A stretch of DNA of 64,000 bases from the NCBI RefSeq assembly GCF_027625475.1, contig NZ_CP115174.1:4113501-4177500 (forward strand), in the 5' to 3' direction. Source of the stretch: Sphingomonas abietis (lineage in GTDB: Bacteria; Pseudomonadota; Alphaproteobacteria; Sphingomonadales; Sphingomonadaceae). The translations under genes and the position numbers were made by a program. Position 1 is the first letter of the stretch; every line of letters begins with the position of its first letter. This document shows, in pieces, positions 1 to 8,558 of the stretch. Under the pieces are notes generated by a model, which saw only the letters and a list, made by a program, of their open reading frames with translations, did no database searches and had not been told where the DNA came from.

Positions 1-57
1 GAGGCGATAGACGCCGGCCGAAGCCGGGCGGTCATCGCCCCGGATTGGGCGGGGTGC

Positions 58-79
58 GGGGCCGGCCGATACCGGCCCC
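58..79 (+). terminator. GC-rich hairpin ahead of the TonB receptor
   Basis: A perfect 8-bp stem (GGGGCCGG at 58-65, CCGGCCCC at 72-79) closes a 6-nt loop and is followed by TTGT. It may end transcription of a gene left of the window, or fold in the leader of the downstream operon. The rest of 1-248 holds no convincing gene. I looked for TPP-riboswitch core elements (CUGAGA, ACCUGAUC) and did not find them. Confidence 0.35.
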
Positions 80-248
80 TTGTCGGCGAGCACCGGATCA
101 GGCGCGGCGCTGCCTGTTCGCTCCGCTTGTCTACACCCGCGAAATTGTCGATGGACGGCGCTTCGGCGCGGCGGAATAAGCCGCGCGGAATGGGATCGCC
201 GGCCGCGCGCACGCGGCTGGGCCCCGAGCAAGAAAGACGCCTGCCGCG

Positions 249-2594
249 ATGCCCCTGCCGATGCGATACCGGATGACGCCCTGCAGGGGCCCTGTCGCCA
301 GACATCGGCGGCTGGCGCTGGCATTCCTGCTGACCGGCATCGCGGCGAACATGCCCGCCGCGACACGGGCCGAAACGGGGGACGACGCCACCACCGATAC
401 GACCGTCGACCCCATCCGCGTGATCGGCCATCCCGATCCCGAGGGCCTGCTGCCCGAGCAGACCGCACCCAAGGCGGTCAGCGCGATCGCGACGGCCTTC
501 ATCGAGAAGCAGGCGCCGACGCTCAATGCGTTTCAGCTGGTCAATCTGCTGCCCGGCGCCAATGTCGCGTCCAGCGACCCCTACGGCCTGTCCAGCACGT
601 CCAGCCTGACCCTGCGCGGGCTGGGGCAGGACGAGATCGGCGTGCTGATGGAGGGCGCGCCGCAGAACGACATCGGCTATTATTATGCCTATCCGTCGCA
701 ATTCGCCGATACCGAGAATGTGCAGCAGATCGCGCTGAGCCAGGGGGCCGTCGATATCGATTCGCCGATCGTCAACGGCGCGGGCGGGCTGCTGTCGCTC
801 AGTCTGGACGATCCCAAGTCCAAGCGGCAGGCGCTCGTCGATCTGTCGCTCGGCTCCTATAACGAGCGGCGCGCCTTCGTGCGGATCGACAGCGGCGCCA
901 TTGGCGATACCGGCATCAGGGCCTTCCTGTCCTATTCCAACAACCATGCCGACAATTGGCGTGGCGCGGGCCATGATCTGCGCCAGCATGTCGACGCCAA
1001 GATCCTCAAGGAATGGGGCGACGGCAACCGCGCCAGCCTGTCCTTCTCGTTCAACGACGCCGACACGTCGACCTACCCCAGCCCGACCCTCTCCGACTGG
1101 CAGGCCAATGGCCGGGGCTATAATTACGACAAGCATTATAGCGATGGCGACACCAATTACTGGCGGCTCTACCGCAGCCCGTTCCGCAACGAATATCTCT
1201 CGGCGCCGGTGCATGTGAAGCTGAGCGACGCGCTGACGTTCGACAATGTCGCCTATCTCCAGTTCGGCTACGGCAACTCGCCTTATGGTACGCAGTTGAC
1301 CAGCACCGGCAATTATCTCGGCACCGAAGAGATCACCCAGCCGATCGCCCTGCCCGGCGCCGTGGACGGCACCGCCACCGTGCTGGGCAATTATATCGGC
1401 AAGCAATTCCGCTCCGGCGACGTCGGCAAGCTGACGCTGACTGCCGGCGCGCACAGGCTGACGGCGGGCTTGTGGTTCGATTACGGCACTGACCACGACG
1501 TCGAGAGCTTCACCGCGATCGACGGCAACGGCCGGCCGATCGACCCATGGGGCTATGCCAGCCATGCGATCCGCACCGCCGATGGTCGACTGCTGACGCT
1601 GGAGGACGAACGCACCATTAATGTCGTCAAAGGCTTCTTCCTCGCCGATCACATCACCGTCTCGCCGCGACTGACGGTGGATATCGGTTTCAAGGGCGTC
1701 GATGTGCTTCATCATGGCCGCAACAACCTGCCCGGCCCGCAGACCTCGGTGCGGTTCGACAGCTTCGCGGCGCTGCCCCGTGCGGCGCTGCATTACCGGC
1801 TGGACGGTCGCAGCCAGTTCTTCGCCAACGTCACCACCAACTTCCGCGCGCCCGACGAATATACGCTCTACGACAGCTATGATGGCGGCGCCCTGGCCGG
1901 ACAGGGCACGCGATCGCTGAAGAATGAATATTCGATCAGCGAGGAGATCGGCTATCGCTATACCGGTGCGAACATCTCGGCCTCGGCGACGGCCTTCCAC
2001 TATCATTTCCGCAACCGGCAGCTGGCCACCGTCGTCGGCGACGCGCTCATCAATTCCACCATCAACGCCGGCCGCCAGACATCCTATGGCGTCGATGGCG
2101 AACTCGACTGGCGCCCCGCCGCCGGGATCAGCTTCTATGCGTCGGGCGAATATCTCCACGCCCGCATCGACGACGATCTGCCGGTCGGCGGCGATTTCCT
2201 GCCCACCAAGGGCAAGCACGCGGTCGAGAGCCCGACCGTCCAGCTCGGGCTGGGCGGCACCTATGACCGGCAGCGGCTGTTCGGCAGCTTCGCGCTCAAA
2301 TATGTCGGGCGGCAATATGCCACCTTCATGAATGACGAGAGTATCAAGGGCTATGCCACCCTCGATCTGTCGATCGGCGTCCATCTGAGCGGCCCGGCCG
2401 AGGCAAAACGCACCGATCTGCGGCTCAACGCGATCAACATCACCAATCCGCATGTCCTGTCCGGCGTCGAGGCGATCACCACCAACGCCCATGACACGTT
2501 CGGCACCAACGGGTCGCTGATCGCCGGATCGGCGCCGGCTTATTATATCGGCAGCGGCCGCGCCTTCGTCGTCACCCTGTCGCGCCAGTTCTGA
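249..2594 (+). CDS. TonB-dependent outer-membrane receptor
   Basis: This 781-aa protein is a TonB-energised outer-membrane receptor for a scarce small nutrient. A signal peptide (Arg-rich start, then LALAFLLTGIAA, cleavage near residue 37-41) is followed by a plug domain (about 55-190, with LTLRGLGQ and a short VLMEGAP segment) and a 22-strand-type beta-barrel ending in aromatic SRQF, the usual C-terminal Phe. There is no N-terminal STN domain, so it probably transports without signalling. It is followed 16 bp later by a kinase and then a PnuC-type permease. That context suggests uptake of a vitamin-like substrate such as thiamine or nicotinamide riboside, rather than iron. In-frame ATGs at 261 and 270 are alternative starts. 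Confidence 0.88.
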   Translation: MPLPMRYRMTPCRGPVARHRRLALAFLLTGIAANMPAATRAETGDDATTDTTVDPIRVIGHPDPEGLLPEQTAPKAVSAIATAFIEKQAPTLNAFQLVNLLPGANVASSDPYGLSSTSSLTLRGLGQDEIGVLMEGAPQNDIGYYYAYPSQFADTENVQQIALSQGAVDIDSPIVNGAGGLLSLSLDDPKSKRQALVDLSLGSYNERRAFVRIDSGAIGDTGIRAFLSYSNNHADNWRGAGHDLRQHVDAKILKEWGDGNRASLSFSFNDADTSTYPSPTLSDWQANGRGYNYDKHYSDGDTNYWRLYRSPFRNEYLSAPVHVKLSDALTFDNVAYLQFGYGNSPYGTQLTSTGNYLGTEEITQPIALPGAVDGTATVLGNYIGKQFRSGDVGKLTLTAGAHRLTAGLWFDYGTDHDVESFTAIDGNGRPIDPWGYASHAIRTADGRLLTLEDERTINVVKGFFLADHITVSPRLTVDIGFKGVDVLHHGRNNLPGPQTSVRFDSFAALPRAALHYRLDGRSQFFANVTTNFRAPDEYTLYDSYDGGALAGQGTRSLKNEYSISEEIGYRYTGANISASATAFHYHFRNRQLATVVGDALINSTINAGRQTSYGVDGELDWRPAAGISFYASGEYLHARIDDDLPVGGDFLPTKGKHAVESPTVQLGLGGTYDRQRLFGSFALKYVGRQYATFMNDESIKGYATLDLSIGVHLSGPAEAKRTDLRLNAINITNPHVLSGVEAITTNAHDTFGTNGSLIAGSAPAYYIGSGRAFVVTLSRQF

Positions 2595-2610
2595 ACGGGG
2601 GGCGAGGCCG

Positions 2611-3768
2611 ATGGCGGATACCCACCTCGTCCACGGCATGGGCACCGGCCTGACCGCGCCGAGCTGGCCACCGATCCGGCGCGAGGAGGCCGAGGCCATC
2701 CTCGCCATGTTCCCGGCCGCTGGCGTGTTGGAAAGGCTGGAGTGGCATTCGCCCCGGCCCTTCTCCTCGGCGACGCTGGCCCGCACCAGCACCGGCGATG
2801 TCTTCCTCAAGCGCCATCATCGCCGGCTCCGCACCCCGGCACAGCTGGCCGACGAACATGCCTTCATGGCGCATCTCGCCACGCGAGGCCGGGCGGTGGC
2901 GCAACCGATGCGCACCACCGCCGGCGCCACCGCGCTGGCCGAGGGTGAGTGGACGTGGGAGGTTCACCGCAAGGCCGCCGGACGCGATCTTTACCGCGAC
3001 CGACACTCCTGGACGCCGTTCCTCGATCTCGCCCATGCCCATGCGGCTGGCGCCGAACTGGCCCGGCTGCACATCGCCGCCGAGGGATTCTCCGCGCCGG
3101 CACGGCCGCGCCAGCCGCTGGTCAGCAGCTTCACCATCCTGCCCGCCGATGATCCCCTTGCCGCAGCCGAAGCCTATGTCGCGGCGCGGCCGGCGCTGGC
3201 CGGCTTCTTGGCCGGCAAGGCCTGGCGCGCGGACCTCGCCCGGTTGTTCGCCGCGCTTGGCGCCGAGGAGCTCGCGCCCGCTTTGTCCGCCCAGCCGCCG
3301 CTATGGACGCATAATGACTGGCACCCCTCCAACCTGCTGTGGGACGAGGCCGGCGGGGTCGCGACCATATTCGATTTCGGCCTCGCCGACCGCACCTGCG
3401 CGCTGCACGATCTGGCGACCGCGCTGGAACGCACCGCGATACGCTGGCTGGAACTGGATGCCGGCCCAGACGCCGCGATCGCCGAACCGGATGCGGCGCG
3501 CGCGCTGCTCGCCGGATACGCATCGGTTCGCCCGCTCGGTGACGAGGCGCTCGCGCTGCTGACCCGGCTGCTGCCGCTCGTCCATGTCGAGTTCGCGCTA
3601 TCCGAAGCGGACTATTTCCGGGGCGTGCTGGGGCGGGATGCGGATGCCGATCTCGCCTGGCAGGGTTATCTGGTCGGCCATGCCGAATGGTTCCTGTCGC
3701 CGGCAGGGCAATCGCTGCTCGAGGCGATCGGCCCCGATCCCGCAGAACGACGCCGGCGGCTGCCTTGA
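2611..3768 (+). CDS. Phosphotransferase (APH/thiamine-kinase-like)
   Basis: This 385-aa cytoplasmic kinase belongs to the aminoglycoside phosphotransferase/choline kinase fold. The catalytic loop HNDWHPSN (about residue 234) and the metal-binding IFDFG about 18 residues later are both intact. It sits between a TonB receptor and a PnuC-type transporter and its stop overlaps the next start (TGATG). It probably traps the imported nutrient by phosphorylation, as a thiamine or nucleoside-type kinase. The substrate is inferred only from neighbours; antibiotic phosphorylation is less likely in this context. Confidence 0.8.
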   Translation: MADTHLVHGMGTGLTAPSWPPIRREEAEAILAMFPAAGVLERLEWHSPRPFSSATLARTSTGDVFLKRHHRRLRTPAQLADEHAFMAHLATRGRAVAQPMRTTAGATALAEGEWTWEVHRKAAGRDLYRDRHSWTPFLDLAHAHAAGAELARLHIAAEGFSAPARPRQPLVSSFTILPADDPLAAAEAYVAARPALAGFLAGKAWRADLARLFAALGAEELAPALSAQPPLWTHNDWHPSNLLWDEAGGVATIFDFGLADRTCALHDLATALERTAIRWLELDAGPDAAIAEPDAARALLAGYASVRPLGDEALALLTRLLPLVHVEFALSEADYFRGVLGRDADADLAWQGYLVGHAEWFLSPAGQSLLEAIGPDPAERRRRLP

Positions 3769-4352
3769 TGTCCCCGCTCGAAATCGCCGCCGTCATCATC
3801 AGCTTCCTCGCCATCTGGCTGACCGCACGGCGCCACATGCTGTGCTGGCCGGTCGGGCTGCTCAGCTGCGCGCTGTATTTCAAATTGTTCCTCGACGTGC
3901 GGCTCTATGCCGACATGATGCTCCAGATCCTGTTCGGCCTGTCCGTCCTCTATGGCTGGTGGGCCTGGTATCGCGACCGGGACGGCGCCGGCGAGGTGAT
4001 CATCCGCCGCCTGTCCCGCACGCAAGCGGTAGCGGGGCTGGCGGCCGGCGCCTTGGGATCATGGGCGATCGGCTGGTTCACCAGCCATTATACCGACGCA
4101 TCGCTGCCGTGGATCGACGCGACGCTCAGCAGCTTCAGCCTCGTCGCCCAATATTGGACGGCCCGCCGCTATCCGGCCAATTGGCTGCTGTGGATCGTGG
4201 TGGACGTGATCTATGTCGGCATGTTCCTGTTCAAGGCGCTCTGGCTGACCGCCGGCCTCTATGCGGCGATGATCGCGCTCGCCGCGATCGGCTATGCGCG
4301 CTGGCGGAAGATCGCCCGCAACCGCCCCACAGAGGGCGGCACGGGCGCCTGA
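3768..4352 (+). CDS. pnuC: PnuC/PnuT-family inner-membrane transporter
   Basis: This 194-aa polytopic membrane protein carries the PnuC family pattern: a Trp/Gly/Tyr-rich core with ALYFKLFLDVRLYADM, LQILF and GWWAWYRD (residues about 30-70), and later NWLLWIVVDVIYVGMFLFK. PnuC proteins facilitate diffusion of nicotinamide riboside, and the PnuT branch moves thiamine; trapping depends on a cytosolic kinase, here encoded just upstream. The start is the ATG at 3768, overlapping the kinase stop, rather than an upstream in-frame ATG at 3687. I cannot tell the NR from the thiamine branch by eye. Confidence 0.85.
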   Translation: MSPLEIAAVIISFLAIWLTARRHMLCWPVGLLSCALYFKLFLDVRLYADMMLQILFGLSVLYGWWAWYRDRDGAGEVIIRRLSRTQAVAGLAAGALGSWAIGWFTSHYTDASLPWIDATLSSFSLVAQYWTARRYPANWLLWIVVDVIYVGMFLFKALWLTAGLYAAMIALAAIGYARWRKIARNRPTEGGTGA

Positions 4353-4376
4353 CACCCGCGCCGCCGCTCGGCAGGA

Positions 4377-5504
4377 TCAGCCGGTTCGGCCCAGTTCCCG
4401 GCCGAGTTCGATGAAGCGTTCGAGATGATGATCCTCGTCGCCCAGCTGATGCCCGATCAGCGTCAGCCGCTTGGCGTAATGGGAGAGCGGCAATTCCCAT
4501 GTCATGCCGATGCCACCGTGCAACTGGATCGCCTCTTCGGCGGCCAAGGTGCCGATCCGGCCGATCGTGTATTTGGCGGCCGAGACGGCGCGCTCACGCG
4601 CCAGCCTGTCGCCATCGAGCGCCGCCGCTGCGTTGATCGCGGAGGATCGCGCCTGCTCGATCTCCAGCGCGACCGTCGCCATGCGATGCTGGAGCGCCTG
4701 GAACTTGCCGATCGGGATGCCGAATTGCTGGCGGGTCCGCAGATAGTCGATCGTCTGGGCCTTCAGCACGTCCATGATCGCGACCGCTTCCCATGCGAGC
4801 GCGACGATCCCGGCCGCCACCGCCGCTTCGATCACCGCATAGGCGGTGCCCTCGGCCCCCACGATCCGCGCGGGCGTATCGTCCAGGCTCAATTCGCCGC
4901 CGCGGCCGCCGTCGATCATCGGATAGCCGCGCACATCGAGGCCGGGTGCCCCCTTCTCCACCACGAACAGCGAAATCCCGGCCTCCTCGCCCGGTTCGCC
5001 GCTGGTGCGGGCGGAGACGAGGATATGGCTCGCGGCTTCCAGTTGCGGCACGACGGACTTGGCGCCGCTCAGCGTCCAGCCTGCGGCCGTAGGGGTCGCG
5101 GCTGTTCGGATGTCCGCCAGTTCGTAGCGCCCCTGCGGCTCGCCATGGGCGAAGGCGAACACCGCGCCGCCGCCGATCGCCTGCTCCACCAGATCGGTCT
5201 CGCCGGCCCCGGCCAGCACCCGCCCGGCCATCAGCGTGCCGAGGAACGGCTCTACGACCAGCGCCGCGCCGAGTTGCTCGAAGACGATGGCGATGTCGAA
5301 GCCGCCGCCGCCAAAGCCCCCCGCCGCCTCGCCGAACAGCGCACCGACGATGCCGAGTTCCGCCATCGCCCGCCATTGCTCCGCCGACCAGCCGGCCTCC
5401 GAGGTGGCGATGCGGGTACGGACGTCGAAGGCATAGCGATCGGCGAGATAGCGGCCGAGCGTATCGGCCAGCATCCGGCGATCGTCATCATGATGGAAGT
5501 CCAT
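4377..5504 (-). CDS. Acyl-CoA dehydrogenase, small-subunit type
   Basis: This 375-aa FAD-dependent acyl-CoA dehydrogenase resembles the small subunit of pimeloyl-CoA dehydrogenases. Visible features are the N-terminal helical domain, the beta domain around DIRTAATPTAAGWTLSG, and the C-terminal helical domain with RQQFGIPIGKFQALQHRMA and the LHGGIGMTWE flavin segment (about residue 335). Its start lies 3 nt after the stop of the larger paralogue upstream, so both are co-translated. The pair probably forms a heteromeric enzyme for dicarboxylyl-, steroid- or aromatic-derived acyl-CoA. The substrate cannot be read from sequence. Confidence 0.88.
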   Translation of the reverse strand: MDFHHDDDRRMLADTLGRYLADRYAFDVRTRIATSEAGWSAEQWRAMAELGIVGALFGEAAGGFGGGGFDIAIVFEQLGAALVVEPFLGTLMAGRVLAGAGETDLVEQAIGGGAVFAFAHGEPQGRYELADIRTAATPTAAGWTLSGAKSVVPQLEAASHILVSARTSGEPGEEAGISLFVVEKGAPGLDVRGYPMIDGGRGGELSLDDTPARIVGAEGTAYAVIEAAVAAGIVALAWEAVAIMDVLKAQTIDYLRTRQQFGIPIGKFQALQHRMATVALEIEQARSSAINAAAALDGDRLARERAVSAAKYTIGRIGTLAAEEAIQLHGGIGMTWELPLSHYAKRLTLIGHQLGDEDHHLERFIELGRELGRTG

Positions 5505-5507
5505 GTC

Positions 5508-6704
5508 TCAGAGCCCCAGCGTCGCTTTGGTGATGATCTCGCGCTGCACCTCGTTGGAGCCGCCGAAGATCGACAATTTGCGGTTGTTGAAATAATCGCT
5601 GGCGATGCCGGCCGCATAATCCGGCCCGATCGGTTCGCCGTTGAACCCCTCGTCCAGCGCTTCGGAGACAAAGGGCTGGGCGAACGGCCCGATCGCCCGC
5701 CGCGCCAGGTTCGTGATCTCCTGCCGGATCTCAGTGCCGCGGATCTTGAGCATCGCGCTTTCCGCCAGCGGCGCCGCACCGCCGCCCGATGCCATGAGCA
5801 CGCGCGCATTGGTCGTCCGCATATTCTCGAGTTCGATCTCGATCTTCGCGAGCCGCGCGGCGAAATAGGGATCCTCCGCCAGCGGGCGACCGCGCTTCTG
5901 CTCCGTCGCGGCGATATGCTGGAGCCAGGCGAACGCGGCCAGCGAGGCGCCGACGCCGGCAATGCCGGTGCGTTCATAGCTCAGCAGATATTTGGCATAG
6001 GTCCAGCCCTTATTCTCCTCGCCGACGAGGTTGCCGACCGGCACGCGGACATCGGTGAAGAACACCTCGTTCACCTCATGCTCGCCATCGAGCAGGATGA
6101 TCGGGCGGACCTCCACGCCGGGCGTTGTCATGTCGATCAGCAGGAAGGAGATGCCCTCCTGCTTCTTCACGGTGGGATCGGTGCGGACCAGGCAGAAGAT
6201 CCAGTCGGCATATTGACCGAGCGTGGTCCATGTCTTCTGGCCGTTGACGACATAATGATCGCCGTCGCGCACCGCGCTGGTCCGCAGGCTGGCGAGATCG
6301 GAGCCCGCCCCCGGCTCCGAATAGCCCTGGCACCACCAGTCCGTGCCATCGAGGATGCGCGGCAGGAAATGCCGCTTCTGTTCGTCGCTGCCGAACTTGA
6401 TCAGCACCGGCGCCAGCATCGACAGGCCGAACGGGATGATGCGCGGCGCATAGGCCAGCCCGGTCTCGGTATCGAAGATGTTGTGCTGCACCGGCGTCCA
6501 GCCCGGGCCGCCCCATTCGACCGGCCAGTGATTGCCGAGCCAGCCGCGCGCGTTGAGGATGGCGTGCCATTCCTCCAGATCGGCTTTGTCGAGGCGGTGG
6601 TTCAGGCGCACCTTGTCGGCAAGGCGTTGCGGCAGCCTCTCCTTCAGGAAAGCGCGCACCTCGTCGCGAAACGCGATCTCGTCGGGACCATATGCCAGAT
6701 CCAT
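5508..6704 (-). CDS. Acyl-CoA dehydrogenase, large-subunit type
   Basis: This 398-aa acyl-CoA dehydrogenase has GYSEPGAGSDLASLRT (about 132-147), the family's FAD/substrate segment, then QKTWTTLGQYADWIF and a C-terminal NRKLSIFGGSNEVQREIITK segment. This is the pimeloyl-CoA dehydrogenase large-subunit subtype, about 400 residues and paired with a shorter paralogue. It is first in a two-gene operon; 139 bp separate it from the divergent astD-like gene, leaving room for both promoters. Confidence 0.9.
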   Translation of the reverse strand: MDLAYGPDEIAFRDEVRAFLKERLPQRLADKVRLNHRLDKADLEEWHAILNARGWLGNHWPVEWGGPGWTPVQHNIFDTETGLAYAPRIIPFGLSMLAPVLIKFGSDEQKRHFLPRILDGTDWWCQGYSEPGAGSDLASLRTSAVRDGDHYVVNGQKTWTTLGQYADWIFCLVRTDPTVKKQEGISFLLIDMTTPGVEVRPIILLDGEHEVNEVFFTDVRVPVGNLVGEENKGWTYAKYLLSYERTGIAGVGASLAAFAWLQHIAATEQKRGRPLAEDPYFAARLAKIEIELENMRTTNARVLMASGGGAAPLAESAMLKIRGTEIRQEITNLARRAIGPFAQPFVSEALDEGFNGEPIGPDYAAGIASDYFNNRKLSIFGGSNEVQREIITKATLGL

Positions 6705-6843
6705 CAGCCATCCTCTCGCTTATCTTATGCCCGTCGCCGGGTTGTCGCGGAGCGTATCAAGCTGCGGAGGCGACGGAAACAGCTTTATCGAAAATCCGGT
6801 ATGGAATATCGCCATCGGCCCATCACCCGCCTAGAGTGACGCG

Positions 6844-8268
6844 ATGACCCGCTTCACCTCCACCAACCCCGCCACCGGCGAAACCCTCTGGAGCGGCGAG
6901 GCGGCCGGGCCGGCGCAGGTCTCCGCGGCGCTGGCCGGCGCGCGCAAGGCCTTCGAATCCTGGTCGGTGACGCCGCTCAAGACGCGCATCGCCTCGGTGC
7001 GGGCGTACAAGGCGGCGCTGGAAGCGCATGGCGACGCGCTGGCCCGCGCCATCTCGCAGGAGACCGGCAAGCCGGCATGGGAAGGCCGGCAGGAAGCCGC
7101 CACGATGGTCGCCAAGATCGAAACATCGATCAGGGCGCAGGCCGATCGCGCCGGCGAGCGTGAGCAGGGCATGGCGTTCGGCCGCGCGATCCTGCGCCAT
7201 CGCCCGCATGGCGTGATGGCGGTGCTGGGGCCGTATAACTTCCCCGGCCACCTGCCCAACGGCCATATCGTGCCGGCGCTGCTGGCCGGCGACACGGTGA
7301 TCTTCAAGCCCTCCGAGGAAACCCCGCTGGTCGGTGACCTGATGGCGCGATGCTGGGCCGAGGCCGGCCTGCCGGATGGCGTCTTCACCCTGCTCCAGGG
7401 CGGACGCGATACCGGCGCGGCGTTGCTCGACGGCGAGATCGACGGGCTGCTGTTCACCGGATCGGCGGGCGCCGGCGCCCATTTCCGCCGCGCCTTCGTC
7501 GATCGGCCCGAGGTCATCCTCGCGCTCGAACTGGGCGGCAACAATCCGCTGATCGCGTGGGACGGCGATCCGGCAGCGATCGCCTCGATCGTGGTGCAAT
7601 CCGCCTTCATTACCAGCGGCCAGCGCTGCTCCTGCGCGCGGCGGCTGATCGTGCCCGCGGGGCCGGATGGCGATCGCATCGTCGCCGCCCTTGTCGCGAT
7701 GACCGATCGTCTGACCATCGGCGCGTGGGACGAGACGCCGGAGCCGACCTTCGGCCCGCTGATCTCGGCCGCCGCCGCCGGCAAGGCGCGCGCGGCCTTC
7801 GCCGCGCTGGTCGCCGGCGGTGCGACCATGATCCGTCCGTTCGAGCCGATCGCGGGCCGCTCCGATGCCTTCGTCACCCCCGCGATCCTCGACGTGACCG
7901 GCGTGGACGTGCCCGACGAGGAAATCTTCGCGCCGATCCTCCAGCTGATCCGCGTGCCCGATTTCGATGCCGCGATCCGCGCCGCCAACGCCACCGCCTT
8001 CGGCCTCTCGGGCGGTTTGATCTCGGCCGACGCAACGCTGTGGCGCCGCTACGCCGACAAAGCGCGCGCCGGGGTGCTCAACTGGAACCGGCCGACCACC
8101 GGGGCGGCGGGCACCATGCCCTTCGGCGGGCTCGGCGCATCGGGCAATCATCGGCCGAGCGCTTATTATGCCGCCGATTACTGCGCCTATCCGGTCGCCA
8201 GTTTCGAAGCGCCCGGGGTGATCGACCTCTCTGCCGAGATCAAAGGCCTCAAAAGCCCGTCGGCATAG
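6844..8268 (+). CDS. astD: Succinylglutamate-semialdehyde dehydrogenase
   Basis: This 474-aa NAD-dependent aldehyde dehydrogenase closely follows the AstD pattern: GPYNFPGHLPNGHIVPALLAGD (residues 129-150), the ELGGNNPL segment with general-base Glu about 229, and SGQRCSCARRL with the catalytic Cys about 262. AstD oxidises N-succinylglutamate semialdehyde in arginine catabolism (AST pathway). No astA, astB or astE is adjacent, so it may work with genes elsewhere or on a related semialdehyde. It is divergent from the acyl-CoA dehydrogenase operon. Confidence 0.85.
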   Translation: MTRFTSTNPATGETLWSGEAAGPAQVSAALAGARKAFESWSVTPLKTRIASVRAYKAALEAHGDALARAISQETGKPAWEGRQEAATMVAKIETSIRAQADRAGEREQGMAFGRAILRHRPHGVMAVLGPYNFPGHLPNGHIVPALLAGDTVIFKPSEETPLVGDLMARCWAEAGLPDGVFTLLQGGRDTGAALLDGEIDGLLFTGSAGAGAHFRRAFVDRPEVILALELGGNNPLIAWDGDPAAIASIVVQSAFITSGQRCSCARRLIVPAGPDGDRIVAALVAMTDRLTIGAWDETPEPTFGPLISAAAAGKARAAFAALVAGGATMIRPFEPIAGRSDAFVTPAILDVTGVDVPDEEIFAPILQLIRVPDFDAAIRAANATAFGLSGGLISADATLWRRYADKARAGVLNWNRPTTGAAGTMPFGGLGASGNHRPSAYYAADYCAYPVASFEAPGVIDLSAEIKGLKSPSA

Positions 8269-8466
8269 CTACGCAGCGCCAGCGCCACCTGGCCATATGT
8301 CGGGGTTATAACGAGAAACCCAGCCGTTCGATTCTTGCCGAAATGGCGCCAGGGCCGATAGCACAAGGGGAAATGCTCATTGGCTGCCAGGCCCTCCCAT
8401 AATTTCGCGCAAAGCCGCCCATGACGAAGGTCGCCAGCGCCTCTCCGGCGGGGCCAGCCGCCACAG

Positions 8467-8494
8467 CTTGACGTTCCTACGACGGAATTATACT
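8467..8494 (+). promoter_or_regulatory. Sigma-70-type promoter of the MFS gene
   Basis: CTTGAC (8467-8472) and TATACT (8489-8494) are separated by 16 bp, about 65 bp upstream of the MFS start. Local sequence is AT-richer than its surroundings. The 240-bp gap from 8269 holds no other feature I can support. Confidence 0.45.
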
Positions 8495-8558
8495 CAGACA
8501 AAATAACATGACATCCTGGGGCAGCCGGGGGCGTTGTCCGATTGAGAGAGGAATGACT

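Noticed and set aside
1..248. TPP or cobalamin riboswitch ahead of the TonB receptor
   Set aside because: The conserved core strings are absent; only a GC-rich hairpin is seen.
4425..6839. 804-codon plus-strand ORF across the acyl-CoA dehydrogenases
   Set aside because: Arg/Asp/His-rich translation typical of the antisense of high-GC genes; both minus-strand enzymes are complete with motifs.
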